Assembly: GCA_031553195.1 (NCBI GenBank)
Contig: JAVBLV010000004.1
Coordinates: forward strand, 19,159 to 83,158
DNA: 64,000 nucleotides
Direction of reading: 5' to 3'
Source of the DNA: JAVBLV01 sp031553195
GTDB taxonomy: Bacteria > Bacteroidota > Bacteroidia > Bacteroidales > P3
Positions 51,071 to 59,887 of the stretch are shown in pieces (position 1 is the first letter of the stretch; every line of letters starts with the position of its first letter). The notes beneath the pieces were generated by a model that saw nothing but the letters and a program-made list of their open reading frames with translations, made no database searches and was not told where the DNA came from. The translations under genes were made by a program, and so were the position numbers.

Positions 51071-51580
51071 ATGCAACTTGTAGAATTTACAGACCTCATT
51101 CTTCCGTTAAAAAACAAGCTGTTCCGGTTAGCGCTATGCATTGTGCGCAATCCGGAAGAAGCAGAGGATATCATACAAGAAGTAATGTTGAAAATTTGGA
51201 ATGGCGAACGCGAATTGAAAGACATACAAAATATTAACGGATATTGTGCTGCAATGACAAAGAATTTAGCGCTGGATCACATACGGAGAAAAGATTTTCA
51301 TACCATCCGTTTTCATGAAGAAACGCATGAAATGATAGAAGATAAAACGCCAGCCAGCAATCTATTACAGGAAGAAAAAATCAAACTTGTTCGCGAAAAA
51401 ATTGCTTGCTTATCTGAGAACAAACGACTGCTGGTTCAATTAAGAGACATAGAAGGAGAGAGTTATAAACAAATAGCCGAACTTATGGAAATAAGCGAAA
51501 GTCAAGTTAAAACAAATTTATTCAGAGCCAGGCAGGAATTAAAACAACTTCTTGAAAAAAATAGACTAAACGATGAATAA
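51071..51580 (+). CDS. ECF RNA polymerase sigma factor
   Basis: 169 residues. Region 2 (RLALCIVRNPEEAEDIIQEV, then MLKIWNGE) and region 4 (LRDIEGESYKQIAELMEISE then SQVKTNLFRARQEL) are clear. Followed by an 8-bp-overlapping putative anti-sigma gene. Likely regulates the downstream DUF4252 and barrel genes, in an envelope-stress-like operon. Confidence 0.93.
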   Translation: MQLVEFTDLILPLKNKLFRLALCIVRNPEEAEDIIQEVMLKIWNGERELKDIQNINGYCAAMTKNLALDHIRRKDFHTIRFHEETHEMIEDKTPASNLLQEEKIKLVREKIACLSENKRLLVQLRDIEGESYKQIAELMEISESQVKTNLFRARQELKQLLEKNRLNDE

Positions 51581-52211
51581 GGACACAAATACAATTGAAA
51601 ATGTTTTGTCCAAATATTGGGAATGCAATACAACTCAGGAAGAAGAAGATAGATTGCGGAATTATTTTCTTCATACCAAAGAGATTCCCGGACATTTACA
51701 GAAATACAAAGCTTTATTTCTTTATCAACAAGAGGAGAAAGAACTTACATTGTCTCCGCACTTTGAAAAAGAATTGATGGCAAAAATAAGGCCCCTGCAA
51801 AGCACAAGGTATAACATTCCCAGGCTATTAAAATTTGCCGCTTGCTTTACGCTTTTATTCGGGTTGAGTTTTTGGATATTTCAAAATAAAAGAATCGCCA
51901 GGAATAAGACGGATAAAGATTCTTACGCAATTATAGAAGATACGCGGGAAACGGTAATGAATGCTCTGTGTTTGATTTCCGACAATATGCAGAAAGGATT
52001 CGACCATTTGAGTTTAAATACTTCAGAAATAAATTCTTCTGATTACAAAATGAAAAAAGATTGTTCCGCAGACATCGCCGATGCAAGAAAAACCGTGATG
52101 GACGCCCTATGTTTAATTTCCGACCATATGAAAGCAGGGGAAACCCTTATGGATAAAGAGCTTAAACATCTCGACAACATAATAATAAAAGATTCTGTAC
52201 AAACCAAATAA
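51573..52211 (+). CDS. putative anti-sigma factor
   Basis: 212 residues: cytoplasmic N-terminal region (ENVLSKYWECNTTQEEEDRL), one membrane helix (LKFAACFTLLFGLSFWIF, ~88-105) and a periplasmic part containing an internal duplication (TRETVMNALCLISDNM and ARKTVMDALCLISDHM). Position directly after an ECF sigma gene and single-TM topology point to an anti-sigma. No ZAS zinc motif visible. Confidence 0.72.
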   Translation: MNKDTNTIENVLSKYWECNTTQEEEDRLRNYFLHTKEIPGHLQKYKALFLYQQEEKELTLSPHFEKELMAKIRPLQSTRYNIPRLLKFAACFTLLFGLSFWIFQNKRIARNKTDKDSYAIIEDTRETVMNALCLISDNMQKGFDHLSLNTSEINSSDYKMKKDCSADIADARKTVMDALCLISDHMKAGETLMDKELKHLDNIIIKDSVQTK

Positions 52212-52219
52212 AATTGCCT

Positions 52220-52732
52220 ATGAAACGCTTTAAAATTCAATACAGTTTATTATTATTTCTATTGATTGGAATTACTTGTTTTTGCCCAAAAGGGCAAGCG
52301 CAAAATTTCTCGACAGTATTTCTGAAAAAATATCCGGATAAGAACTTTTCCGTGGTTACTGTCGGACGACCTATGATAGAGTCCTTAAAAAACAACGAGA
52401 AAGACCCCGACCTTGCTTCTTTCTTGAATAGCCTGACTTTTATAGGCGTTATTTCTGCTTCTGAAAACGGGACGGATTATTGTGATTCTGCAATGGAGAT
52501 GTTAGCTAGCTACGAACTTCTCATGTCAATCAATACACAGGAAAAAGAAGATACGGAAAAAATCCGGATTGTCGCCAAAAATATTTCCAACAACATTGCA
52601 CAGGAAGTTGTAATGCTGGTTTGTTCCCAAGAAAAGCTTACATTAGTAAACCTTACGGGAAAAATTGCCACCAATAAATTGAGTAATTTATCTTCGTATA
52701 TCCAAAAATCGATTAGCAATAAAAAGAATTAA
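52220..52732 (+). CDS. DUF4252 exported protein
   Basis: 170 residues from the ATG at 52220; signal peptide ending near KGQAQ. The DUF4252 pattern (NFSVVTVGRPMIESLKNNEK; the late VMLVCSQEKLTLVNLTGKIA) is common in ECF operons of this phylum. Function unknown; likely envelope stress related. Confidence 0.8.
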   Translation: MKRFKIQYSLLLFLLIGITCFCPKGQAQNFSTVFLKKYPDKNFSVVTVGRPMIESLKNNEKDPDLASFLNSLTFIGVISASENGTDYCDSAMEMLASYELLMSINTQEKEDTEKIRIVAKNISNNIAQEVVMLVCSQEKLTLVNLTGKIATNKLSNLSSYIQKSISNKKN

Positions 52733-52753
52733 TAAACTAAAAACAAATCACAT

Positions 52754-53524
52754 ATGAAAAAATTTGTTGTCATTTTAATCGTATTCGGAATTAGCGTCCC
52801 TTTTTTAAAAGCGCAGGACACAATAAGCAAAAGCCATACGGACACAACCGACGCCTCCTCCAGCGTGCTGAACGATTTTTTTGCATACTATATTTTAAAA
52901 AACAGGAAAACGGAACCCTCCGTTTCAAGATGGAATATGGAAGTGTTTCTCGGATTTGGTTTCCTTCTGGGAGATATTAAAAACAATTCCGCCTCTCTTG
53001 TATATGGAAGTTCATGTTACGCGGATTACGGTTTTAAAGGCGTTTACAAAGTATCCCCTATTTATTCTGCAACATTTGGTCTTGGAATCACATTTAATTT
53101 TTTCAGAATCAAAAACGGCATCGAAAACGGAATGCTTAATTTTGCTCCGTTTACGCCAAGTGATCCGAATTATGTCATGAATAAAGAGTCCTATGCAACG
53201 ATGAATTTCTATCTGTTTGCAGGCAACCGGCTTTATTTCGGCCCTAAGTCAAAAGCATTTGTAGAACTGGGCATTTATGGAGGTTATGATTTATTAAGAA
53301 ACTACACCTTATCTTTTTATGGCCCTAGCGAAATGAAAGGGGATTTTGTATATAGCAATCCCAGCGCTTTTGTCCCCTTCGATGCCGGAATACAAGTAAA
53401 TCTGGCCCCTCTTCGTTGGCTTAGTCTATGCGGCCGTTACCGGCTAACCAATTGTTTTTATTCCAGTTTTTCCAATGCCGAATTGCCGAGATTTTCGGTG
53501 GGACTATTTCTTAATACTTTCTAA
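52754..53524 (+). CDS. outer-membrane barrel of the sigma operon
   Basis: 256 residues, signal peptide MKKFVVILIVFGISVPFLKA. Strand-rich body (MEVFLGFGFLLGDIKNNSAS; NRLYFGPKSKAFVELGIYGG) ending FSVGLFLNTF with terminal Phe. Closes the sigma operon, 21 bp after DUF4252. Confidence 0.8.
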   Translation: MKKFVVILIVFGISVPFLKAQDTISKSHTDTTDASSSVLNDFFAYYILKNRKTEPSVSRWNMEVFLGFGFLLGDIKNNSASLVYGSSCYADYGFKGVYKVSPIYSATFGLGITFNFFRIKNGIENGMLNFAPFTPSDPNYVMNKESYATMNFYLFAGNRLYFGPKSKAFVELGIYGGYDLLRNYTLSFYGPSEMKGDFVYSNPSAFVPFDAGIQVNLAPLRWLSLCGRYRLTNCFYSSFSNAELPRFSVGLFLNTF

Positions 53525-53718
53525 AATCCGGATAGATGCATCTAACAATTGTTTCTCATTTGAGGAACGCATTTAGATGCATCTTCCTTTTTTATAATTT
53601 CAGTCGCTTCTTCCCTTCTTCTGAACGCCACAAAATAACATTGGGTTATTGCATTTATAGTTTTATTTGAAATTATAATACACTGAATATAATCGAATTA
53701 TAATTTAGTCTGAGTTTT

Positions 53719-53752
53719 TTTGATGCGAATCTAACTATTTTACTTATATTTG
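53719..53752 (+). promoter_or_regulatory. promoter of the Cys/His-rich lipoprotein
   Basis: TTTG at 53719-53722, 22 bp, TATATTTG at 53745-53752: both Bacteroidota elements at near-ideal spacing. Confidence 0.6.
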
Positions 53753-53801
53753 CCGAAGATTTCAGCGTAAATAATTTTAAACCAATAAAACCAAAAAAGT
53801 T

Positions 53802-54314
53802 ATGAAAAAATTATCATTAGTGATTGCAGCCGCATTATGCCTTACTTTGGCTTCTTGCGGAGGAAATAAAACAGAAACTCCTGCAACTCCTACCGGAACC
53901 GATACAACAGCGGTAAAAGAAGAATGTCAAAAGCAAGATAAATGTTGTAGCGGAATGACAGAAGAACAAAAGAAAGAGTGCGAAGAATTTAAAGCAAAAT
54001 GGGACAATTGGGCAAATTTAACCGACGTCGAAAAGAAAGAATTGATTGCGAAGAAAAAAGAATGCTTTGACAAGAAAAAAGCCCAAATGGAAGAGATGGA
54101 AGCCCAAATGAAAGCTAAAAAAGCCGAAATGAATGCTGAGTTTGCCAAATGGGATAAGTTAAGTCTCGACGAACAAAAAGCGCTTTTGGATAAAGTCGGA
54201 AGTTGCTGTAAATCCAAAATGGGTTGCGGAGATAAAGCCGATTGTTCAAATAAAAAAGAAGGCTGCGACCAAAAAAAGGAAGGTTGCGGTAAACACGACG
54301 GACACAAACATTAA
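53802..54314 (+). CDS. Cys/His-rich lipoprotein, possible metal binder
   Basis: 170 residues, lipobox LASC (Cys ~19). The middle is a charged helix (KAQMEEMEAQMKAKKAEMNA). Cys-rich clusters (CQKQDKCCSG; SCCKSKMGCGDKADCSNKKE) and a His-rich end (GKHDGHKH) suggest metal binding at the cell surface. No family name recognised. Own promoter and terminator. Confidence 0.7.
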   Translation: MKKLSLVIAAALCLTLASCGGNKTETPATPTGTDTTAVKEECQKQDKCCSGMTEEQKKECEEFKAKWDNWANLTDVEKKELIAKKKECFDKKKAQMEEMEAQMKAKKAEMNAEFAKWDKLSLDEQKALLDKVGSCCKSKMGCGDKADCSNKKEGCDQKKEGCGKHDGHKH

Positions 54315-54333
54315 GATACGAAAATCATAATGG

Positions 54334-54371
54334 AACAGGCTGCTTAAAATGTTTTAGGCAGCCTGTTTTGT
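54334..54371 (+). terminator. terminator after the lipoprotein gene
   Basis: AACAGGCTGCTTAAAA / TTTTAGGCAGCCTGTT hairpin (one G-T pair), followed by TTGTTTT. Confidence 0.85.
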
Positions 54372-54474
54372 TTTGGAGATTCACAATCGGCTTACAATAA
54401 ATTTTGGATCAGTGTAAAAAACAGATGGAGATAATTTTTAATGTCTCTATCGTAATGGTAAGAATTGGTAATAA

Positions 54475-54624
54475 CATGCATTGGATAAAAAAGGAAAAGA
54501 AGTAATATCGATAAATAAAGAGGGGATAGAACTCTATGGAAACCTGATTTTGTATAAAGAAAATAAAAAATGGGGGATAAAAAAGACAGAAGGGAAGAAA
54601 ATACCGGTTCCATACTTTCAATAA
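54475..54624 (+). pseudogene. remnant resembling a WG-repeat protein
   Basis: Open frame without a start codon: HALDKKGKEVISINKEGIEL, then YGNLILYKENKKWGIKKTEG ending PVPYFQ. The KKWGIKK element and spacing resemble WG repeats. A stop (54472-54474) interrupts it upstream. Sits in the 601-bp gap before thiL; the rest of that gap shows no ORF. Confidence 0.4.
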
Positions 54625-54872
54625 CTCGTTATAAATTTATATACATATAATAATTAATGAATTAAAAACCCGCTATTTTTAATCGACTTGCTTTCCGTAT
54701 TTTACAGATTTTAAATATCCTCGTTTCTAAAAATATACCGAACTATTGATTTAAAATATAACGATAATTGTTATTTGCAAAATAGATTCAACTCTTGATT
54801 TGCATAAATATGCCAATAGCCTTTATATATAATCATCCTTTGGCAAAAAATTTATATGTCGCTTTCGTTTTG

Positions 54873-54880
54873 TACTTTTG
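54873..54880 (+). promoter_or_regulatory. -7-like box upstream of thiL
   Basis: TACTTTTG matches TAnnTTTG, 35 bp before the ATG; no TTG at the expected spacing. Confidence 0.35.
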
Positions 54881-54915
54881 CAAGATATTTACTCCATATT
54901 TAATTTCTCTATATA

Positions 54916-55962
54916 ATGAGCATAGAAAATAATGACTCCACGCGCACCGAATTAAATTCCTTAGGCGAATTCGGATTGATAGATCATCTGACTCAATCTG
55001 TAAATATTTTCAACAAAACAACCCTGAAAGGAATTGGGGACGACGCCGCTGTTATTTGTCCGGAATCAAATCAGGTATTAATATCTACCGATCTACTGAT
55101 AGAAGGAATTCATTTTGACTTAACGTACATGCCTTTAAAACATTTAGGATACAAAGCCTGTACGGTAAATTTCTCGGATATAGCGGCTATGAACGGACGT
55201 CCAAAGCAAATAACAGTAAGTATTGCCGTTTCGAATCGTTTTTCGGTAGAAGCGCTGGAAGAACTATACAGCGGAATTCATTTAGCTTGTGAGCGGTATA
55301 AAGTAGATTTGGTTGGCGGAGATACCGCCTCAAGCCCGGGTGGATTGTTTATTTCCGTTAGCGTAATCGGCGAACCGGTTGATGAAAAAACCGTATACAG
55401 AAACGGAGCAAATAAAAATGATTTAGTTTGCGTATCCGGCGATTTGGGAGCTGCCTATGCAGGCCTATTAACGCTTGAAAGAGAAAAAGCGACTTATACT
55501 GCCAATCCCAACGCCCAACCTGATTTAGAAAGTTATGATTACGTATTGGAACGGCAAATAAAACCCGAAGCCCGCTTGGATATTATCGATCTTTTACATG
55601 AAAATAATATAAAACCTACGTCTATGATTGATATTTCGGATGGCTTGGCGTCGGAAATTTTGCACATTTGTAAACAGTCCGACGTAGGTTGCGAATTATA
55701 TGAAGATAAATTGCCCATTGATTATGCAACGACAAGGACGTTGGAGGAATTTAAAATTTTGCCTACAACAGCCGCGCTGAATGGCGGGGAAGATTACGAG
55801 CTCCTGTTTACTGTCCGCCAATCGGACTATGAAACAATTAAAACATTGAAAGACATTTGTGTAATTGGGTATATCACCGACAAGGAAAAAGGAACTCTTT
55901 TAATAACCCCGCAAAACACTTCAATTGAGTTGAAAGCACAGGGCTGGAATCACATGAGGTAG
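54916..55962 (+). CDS. thiL: thiamine-monophosphate kinase
   Basis: 348 residues. Phosphorylates thiamine monophosphate to the diphosphate with ATP. Family signatures: GIGDDAAVI (~45), STDLLIEGIHFDLTYM, AAMNGRPKQITVSIAV, LVGGDTASSPGG and ISDGLASEI. Length normal. No thiamine biosynthesis gene adjoins in the window. Confidence 0.95.
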   Translation: MSIENNDSTRTELNSLGEFGLIDHLTQSVNIFNKTTLKGIGDDAAVICPESNQVLISTDLLIEGIHFDLTYMPLKHLGYKACTVNFSDIAAMNGRPKQITVSIAVSNRFSVEALEELYSGIHLACERYKVDLVGGDTASSPGGLFISVSVIGEPVDEKTVYRNGANKNDLVCVSGDLGAAYAGLLTLEREKATYTANPNAQPDLESYDYVLERQIKPEARLDIIDLLHENNIKPTSMIDISDGLASEILHICKQSDVGCELYEDKLPIDYATTRTLEEFKILPTTAALNGGEDYELLFTVRQSDYETIKTLKDICVIGYITDKEKGTLLITPQNTSIELKAQGWNHMR

Positions 55963-56362
55963 ATTTCATTTTCGACCTTTAACAATCCGTTTTTATTCTT
56001 TGTCTCCCAATAATGGGGATTTAATCCACCATATTAATATTAAATAGTTTACAAATATAGAGCATTGGCAACTTCTTAAAGCAATATCCGTTTTAATATT
56101 TGCTCGTCAGGCAAAACCCTTTTTAAGCAATCTTCAAATTTACGACATAAATATTCGCCCATGAATAATTTTATGATAATCCAATTTTCACCGAAATATT
56201 TTGGTTCTCCACCGAAATTATTCATTGATCCGTTTTTAAGAGGTTGGGGGTGTTATTGCAGATGGCATATTATATTTGTTATCAATAGATTACTCAAAAG
56301 GGCAGGGAAAAGCTTTTTGTATATCAGGAAAAAATCGGAACTTTGTATAAACTTCTGTAAAA
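55963..56362. other. 400-bp intergenic region
   Basis: A short frame at 56161-56406 overlaps recR and has no protein character. TATATTTG (56271-56278) is a weak -7 candidate for recR. Otherwise nothing is recognised. Confidence 0.4.
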
Positions 56363-56986
56363 ATGGAGAATTATCCTTCCAAGCTATTGGAAAATGCATT
56401 AAATGAATTTGCAAAATTACCCGGAGTAGGCAAACGCACAGCTTTACGATTTGCGTTACATGTCCTTAAACAGGAGGAGAAAGAAATAGAACTGTTTGCT
56501 AAAAACATATATCTTTTACGAAGCAATGTAAAATACTGTCGCTCGTGCCATTCCATTTCCGATAATGAAATCTGCGATATTTGTAATTACTCTGGCAGAA
56601 ATAAATCCCTTGTCTGCGTGGTAGAAGATGTAAGGGACGTAATGGCCATTGAAAACACGCAACAATACAACGGACTTTATCATGTGTTGGGAGGGATCAT
56701 TTCTCCTATTGAAGGCATCGGCATACAGGATTTGAATATCGATACCCTGTTGGAAAAAGTAAAAACAGAATCCATTACCGAAGTCATTTTAGCATTACCG
56801 ACAACCATAGAAGGCGATACCACAAATTTCTATATTAATAAACAACTCAAGAATTTCGACGTAACCGTATCAACCATTGCCCGTGGAATTTCCATTGGCG
56901 ACAGCCTCGAATTTGCCGACGAAGTAACTTTGGGACGTTCTATCCAGAACCGTATGCTTTTCGATAATTTATACAAGGTTTCCTGA
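56363..56986 (+). CDS. recR: recombination mediator RecR
   Basis: 207 residues. Helix-hairpin-helix (LPGVGKRTALRFALHVLK), the four-Cys zinc motif (CRSCHSISDNEICDIC) and Toprim domain (VCVVEDVRDVMAIENTQQYN; GLYHVLGGIISPIEGI). RecR works with RecF/RecO to load RecA on single-stranded DNA. Start ATG at 56363 gives the family's length. Confidence 0.97.
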   Translation: MENYPSKLLENALNEFAKLPGVGKRTALRFALHVLKQEEKEIELFAKNIYLLRSNVKYCRSCHSISDNEICDICNYSGRNKSLVCVVEDVRDVMAIENTQQYNGLYHVLGGIISPIEGIGIQDLNIDTLLEKVKTESITEVILALPTTIEGDTTNFYINKQLKNFDVTVSTIARGISIGDSLEFADEVTLGRSIQNRMLFDNLYKVS

Positions 56987-56995
56987 GAGGTCGTT

Positions 56996-57136
56996 TAAAA
57001 ATTTTTCTATGAAGTATTTTGAGTCTGAAAATGCGCTTTTTTGTCGGAATTTTTACCAAATAGTTCTACTATCCCTGAAAAATCCCGCCTGCAAACTCGC
57101 TATTTTTATCTCTCAAAATCTTTTCCACAAAAATTT
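56996..57136 (-). repeat. chromosomal interspersed repeat, copy 3
   Basis: Reverse orientation: minus strand reads GATAGTAGAACTATTTGGTA, ATTCCGACAAAAAAGCG, CTCAAAATACTTCATAGAAA, as in copies 1 and 2. Ten bp after recR. Confidence 0.8.
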
Positions 57137-57209
57137 AACAATCTCAATATATATCACAATGATTGCGTAATATTTGCGTTTTAAAGCAATCAATATTAAC
57201 TTGGCTTAT

Positions 57210-59006
57210 ATGCATTCTTTTCTTCCGATTACGCAAAAAGAAATTAAAGACCGTCAATGGGATTATGTGGACATTATTATCGTCTCCGGCGACGCATATG
57301 TCGATCATCCCAGTTTCGGACATGCAGTAATCGGACGAACGTTGGAACAGGCCGGCTACAGGGTGGCTATTTTACCGCAACCCAATTGGCGGGATGATTT
57401 ACGAGACTTTAAAAAATTCGGCAAGCCGCGTTTATTTTTTGGAGTTACTTCGGGTTGTATGGATTCTATGGTCAATCATTACACGGCCGCCAAGCGTTTA
57501 CGTTCTAACGACGCTTACACGCCCGGAGGCGAAGCCGGTTTCAGGCCCGATTTTGCTGTTTCGGTTTACAGTAATATTTTGAAAGAGCTATACCCCGACA
57601 CGCCTGTAATCATAGGAGGAATAGAGGCTTCCATGCGGCGGTTGGCTCATTATGACTATTGGTCGGACAGTTTACTGCCTTCTATTCTGATTCAAAGCAA
57701 TGCCGATTTATTGGTATATGGGATGGGGGAAAAGACCATTCTTGAAATTGCCAAACATTTGTCCGAAGGGATAAAAATAAAAGATATTACCTCTATTCCC
57801 CAAACTGCTTTTTTGGCAAACAAGGAGTTTATCCAAAACCAATGGAAAACCATTGATTTATACTCTTTCGAAGAATGTTTATCAAGTAAAGAAAAACATG
57901 CGCGAAATTTTCATATTATTGAGACTGAATCCAATAAAATATATGCATCAGCGTTCGCGCAAATAACAAAAGGGAAAAAAATAATTGTCAATCCGCCCGA
58001 CACAACTTTCTGTACGCAAGATATTGACCATAGTTTTGATTTACCCTACACTCGCCTGCCCCATCCGAAGTATCAGAAAAGAGGAGATATTCCCGCCTAT
58101 GAAATGATTAAATTTTCCGTTAATATTCATAGAGGGTGTTTCGGAGGATGTTCGTTTTGCACCATCTCCTTCCATCAGGGGAAACAAGTCATAAGCCGTT
58201 CCGAAAAATCCATTTTACAAGAAATAGAAAAGATTTCGCAACTTCCCGGATTCAAAGGTTATCTGAGCGATTTGGGCGGACCTTCGGCCAATATGTTTAT
58301 GATGAATGGAAAAGATAAAAACCTGTGTGGGAAATGTAGCCGGTATTCCTGCATACATCCCCAAATTTGCGGTAATTTAAACGCAGACCATCAACCGCTG
58401 ATTAATTTGTATCAAAAAACGCGGACATTGCCCTATATTAAAAAAGTAACTATCGGAAGCGGCGTGCGTTATGATTTATTCACCGATACAAATCAAGGAA
58501 AAAAATATTTCTCCGAACTGGTGAAACACCATGTTTCGGGTCGTTTGAAAGTAGCGCCCGAACATACGTCGGAAAATGTGCTGGCTCTTATGAGAAAACC
58601 TTCGTTTTCTTTATTTTATCAATTGAAAAAAGAATTTGATTCCGTTTGCCGTAAGAATTCTTTAAACCAGCAACTCATTCCTTACTTTATTTCTTCACAT
58701 CCGGGATGCTCTCTGCAAGATATGCTCGATTTGGCCATGGAAACGAAATCTTTACAACTCTATTTAGAACAAGTTCAGGATTTTACGCCTACGCCCATGA
58801 CTCTGTCTACCGAAGTATATTACACCGGACTTAATCCCCAAACGCTGGAAAAGATTTATATTCCCCGGTCCGAAAAAGAAAAACAACAACAAAAACGTTT
58901 TTTCTTTTGGTATAAAAAAGAGAATCAGGAAAATATAAAATCTTTATTATACAAAACCGGACAACAAAAGTATATTGAGAAATTATTTGGACAAAAAAGA
59001 ATTTAA
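57210..59006 (+). CDS. YgiQ-family radical SAM protein
   Basis: 598 residues from the ATG at 57210 (MHSFLPITQKEIKDRQWDYV); a TTG at 57174 would add 12. Features: B12-binding-like N-terminal half (VIIGGIEASMRRLAHYDYWS), CFGGCSFCTISFHQGK radical SAM cluster (CxxxCxxC), and a C-terminal half ending in a basic tail. Function of this family is unproven, possibly RNA or protein modification. Monocistronic. Confidence 0.92.
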   Translation: MHSFLPITQKEIKDRQWDYVDIIIVSGDAYVDHPSFGHAVIGRTLEQAGYRVAILPQPNWRDDLRDFKKFGKPRLFFGVTSGCMDSMVNHYTAAKRLRSNDAYTPGGEAGFRPDFAVSVYSNILKELYPDTPVIIGGIEASMRRLAHYDYWSDSLLPSILIQSNADLLVYGMGEKTILEIAKHLSEGIKIKDITSIPQTAFLANKEFIQNQWKTIDLYSFEECLSSKEKHARNFHIIETESNKIYASAFAQITKGKKIIVNPPDTTFCTQDIDHSFDLPYTRLPHPKYQKRGDIPAYEMIKFSVNIHRGCFGGCSFCTISFHQGKQVISRSEKSILQEIEKISQLPGFKGYLSDLGGPSANMFMMNGKDKNLCGKCSRYSCIHPQICGNLNADHQPLINLYQKTRTLPYIKKVTIGSGVRYDLFTDTNQGKKYFSELVKHHVSGRLKVAPEHTSENVLALMRKPSFSLFYQLKKEFDSVCRKNSLNQQLIPYFISSHPGCSLQDMLDLAMETKSLQLYLEQVQDFTPTPMTLSTEVYYTGLNPQTLEKIYIPRSEKEKQQQKRFFFWYKKENQENIKSLLYKTGQQKYIEKLFGQKRI

Positions 59007-59111
59007 GCGCGCAGTTAAAAAGGAATCCGCCTCAAAGCATAAGAAAAATATTAATAATTTCCGGATATGTCGCGCAACAATTACCTCTATAAAGAATTCG
59101 TAAAAATTTCA

Positions 59112-59119
59112 TAGCTTTG
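59112..59119 (+). promoter_or_regulatory. -7-like box upstream of folE
   Basis: TAGCTTTG matches TAnnTTTG, 32 bp before the ATG; no clear upstream TTG at the usual spacing. Confidence 0.35.
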
Positions 59120-59151
59120 AAAGCTGGAAATCAAAAATATTATACAAAAAG

Positions 59152-59793
59152 ATGAATAAGAAAATCACTGAATACATGCTAGATGATGATGAAATGGCAG
59201 GGTATGAGAAGGTGGATTTATATAACCCCAAAAAGATAGAACAAATTGCGCGCCATTATAAAGAAATCCTCCGGCTTCTCGGAGAAGACCCCGAAAGGCA
59301 AGGTCTCCTGGACACGCCGGTACGCGCGGCCAAGGCTTTGCAATATTTCACCCATGGCTATTCTGCAAAACCGGAAACCATCATTCAATCTGCCATGTTC
59401 AATGAAGACTATAAACAAATGGTAATCGTAAAAGATATTGAATTATACTCTATGTGCGAACATCATTTGGTTCCTATTATCGGGAAAGCCCATATTGCTT
59501 ATATTCCCAATGGGAAGGTAGTGGGATTAAGCAAGATCCCCCGGGTGGTAGATGTTTTTGCCCGTCGCCTGCAAGTACAGGAACGCATGACCAAAGAAAT
59601 CAAAGACTGTCTTCAGGATACTTTAAAGCCCTTAGGCGTGGCAGTCGTTATAGAGGCAACCCATTTATGCATGGCCATGAGAGGCGTGCAAAAGCAAAAT
59701 TCGGTAACTACAACTTCCGATTTTACGGGAGCATTTCTCAGAGAAGAAACCCGGGCTGAATTCATGCAACTGATCAGCGTAAAACTGTCATGA
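59152..59793 (+). CDS. folE: GTP cyclohydrolase I
   Basis: 213 residues. Converts GTP to dihydroneopterin triphosphate, first step of folate synthesis. The zinc and catalytic residues are in DIELYSMCEHHLVPIIGKAH and EATHLCMAMRGVQ; GKVVGLSKIPRVVDVFARR is the family signature. Normal length, type IA. Confidence 0.97.
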   Translation: MNKKITEYMLDDDEMAGYEKVDLYNPKKIEQIARHYKEILRLLGEDPERQGLLDTPVRAAKALQYFTHGYSAKPETIIQSAMFNEDYKQMVIVKDIELYSMCEHHLVPIIGKAHIAYIPNGKVVGLSKIPRVVDVFARRLQVQERMTKEIKDCLQDTLKPLGVAVVIEATHLCMAMRGVQKQNSVTTTSDFTGAFLREETRAEFMQLISVKLS

Positions 59794-59887
59794 CAAATTT
59801 TTCTTATATTTTTCAGGGCGTCCGGATAATAGCGTCAATAGGTATATATTTCAGAATATTGACAAGCAATCAATAAGAAAGTAAAAA

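Noticed and set aside
56161..56406. 81-codon ORF before recR
   Set aside because: Overlaps recR by 44 bp and has no protein-like pattern.
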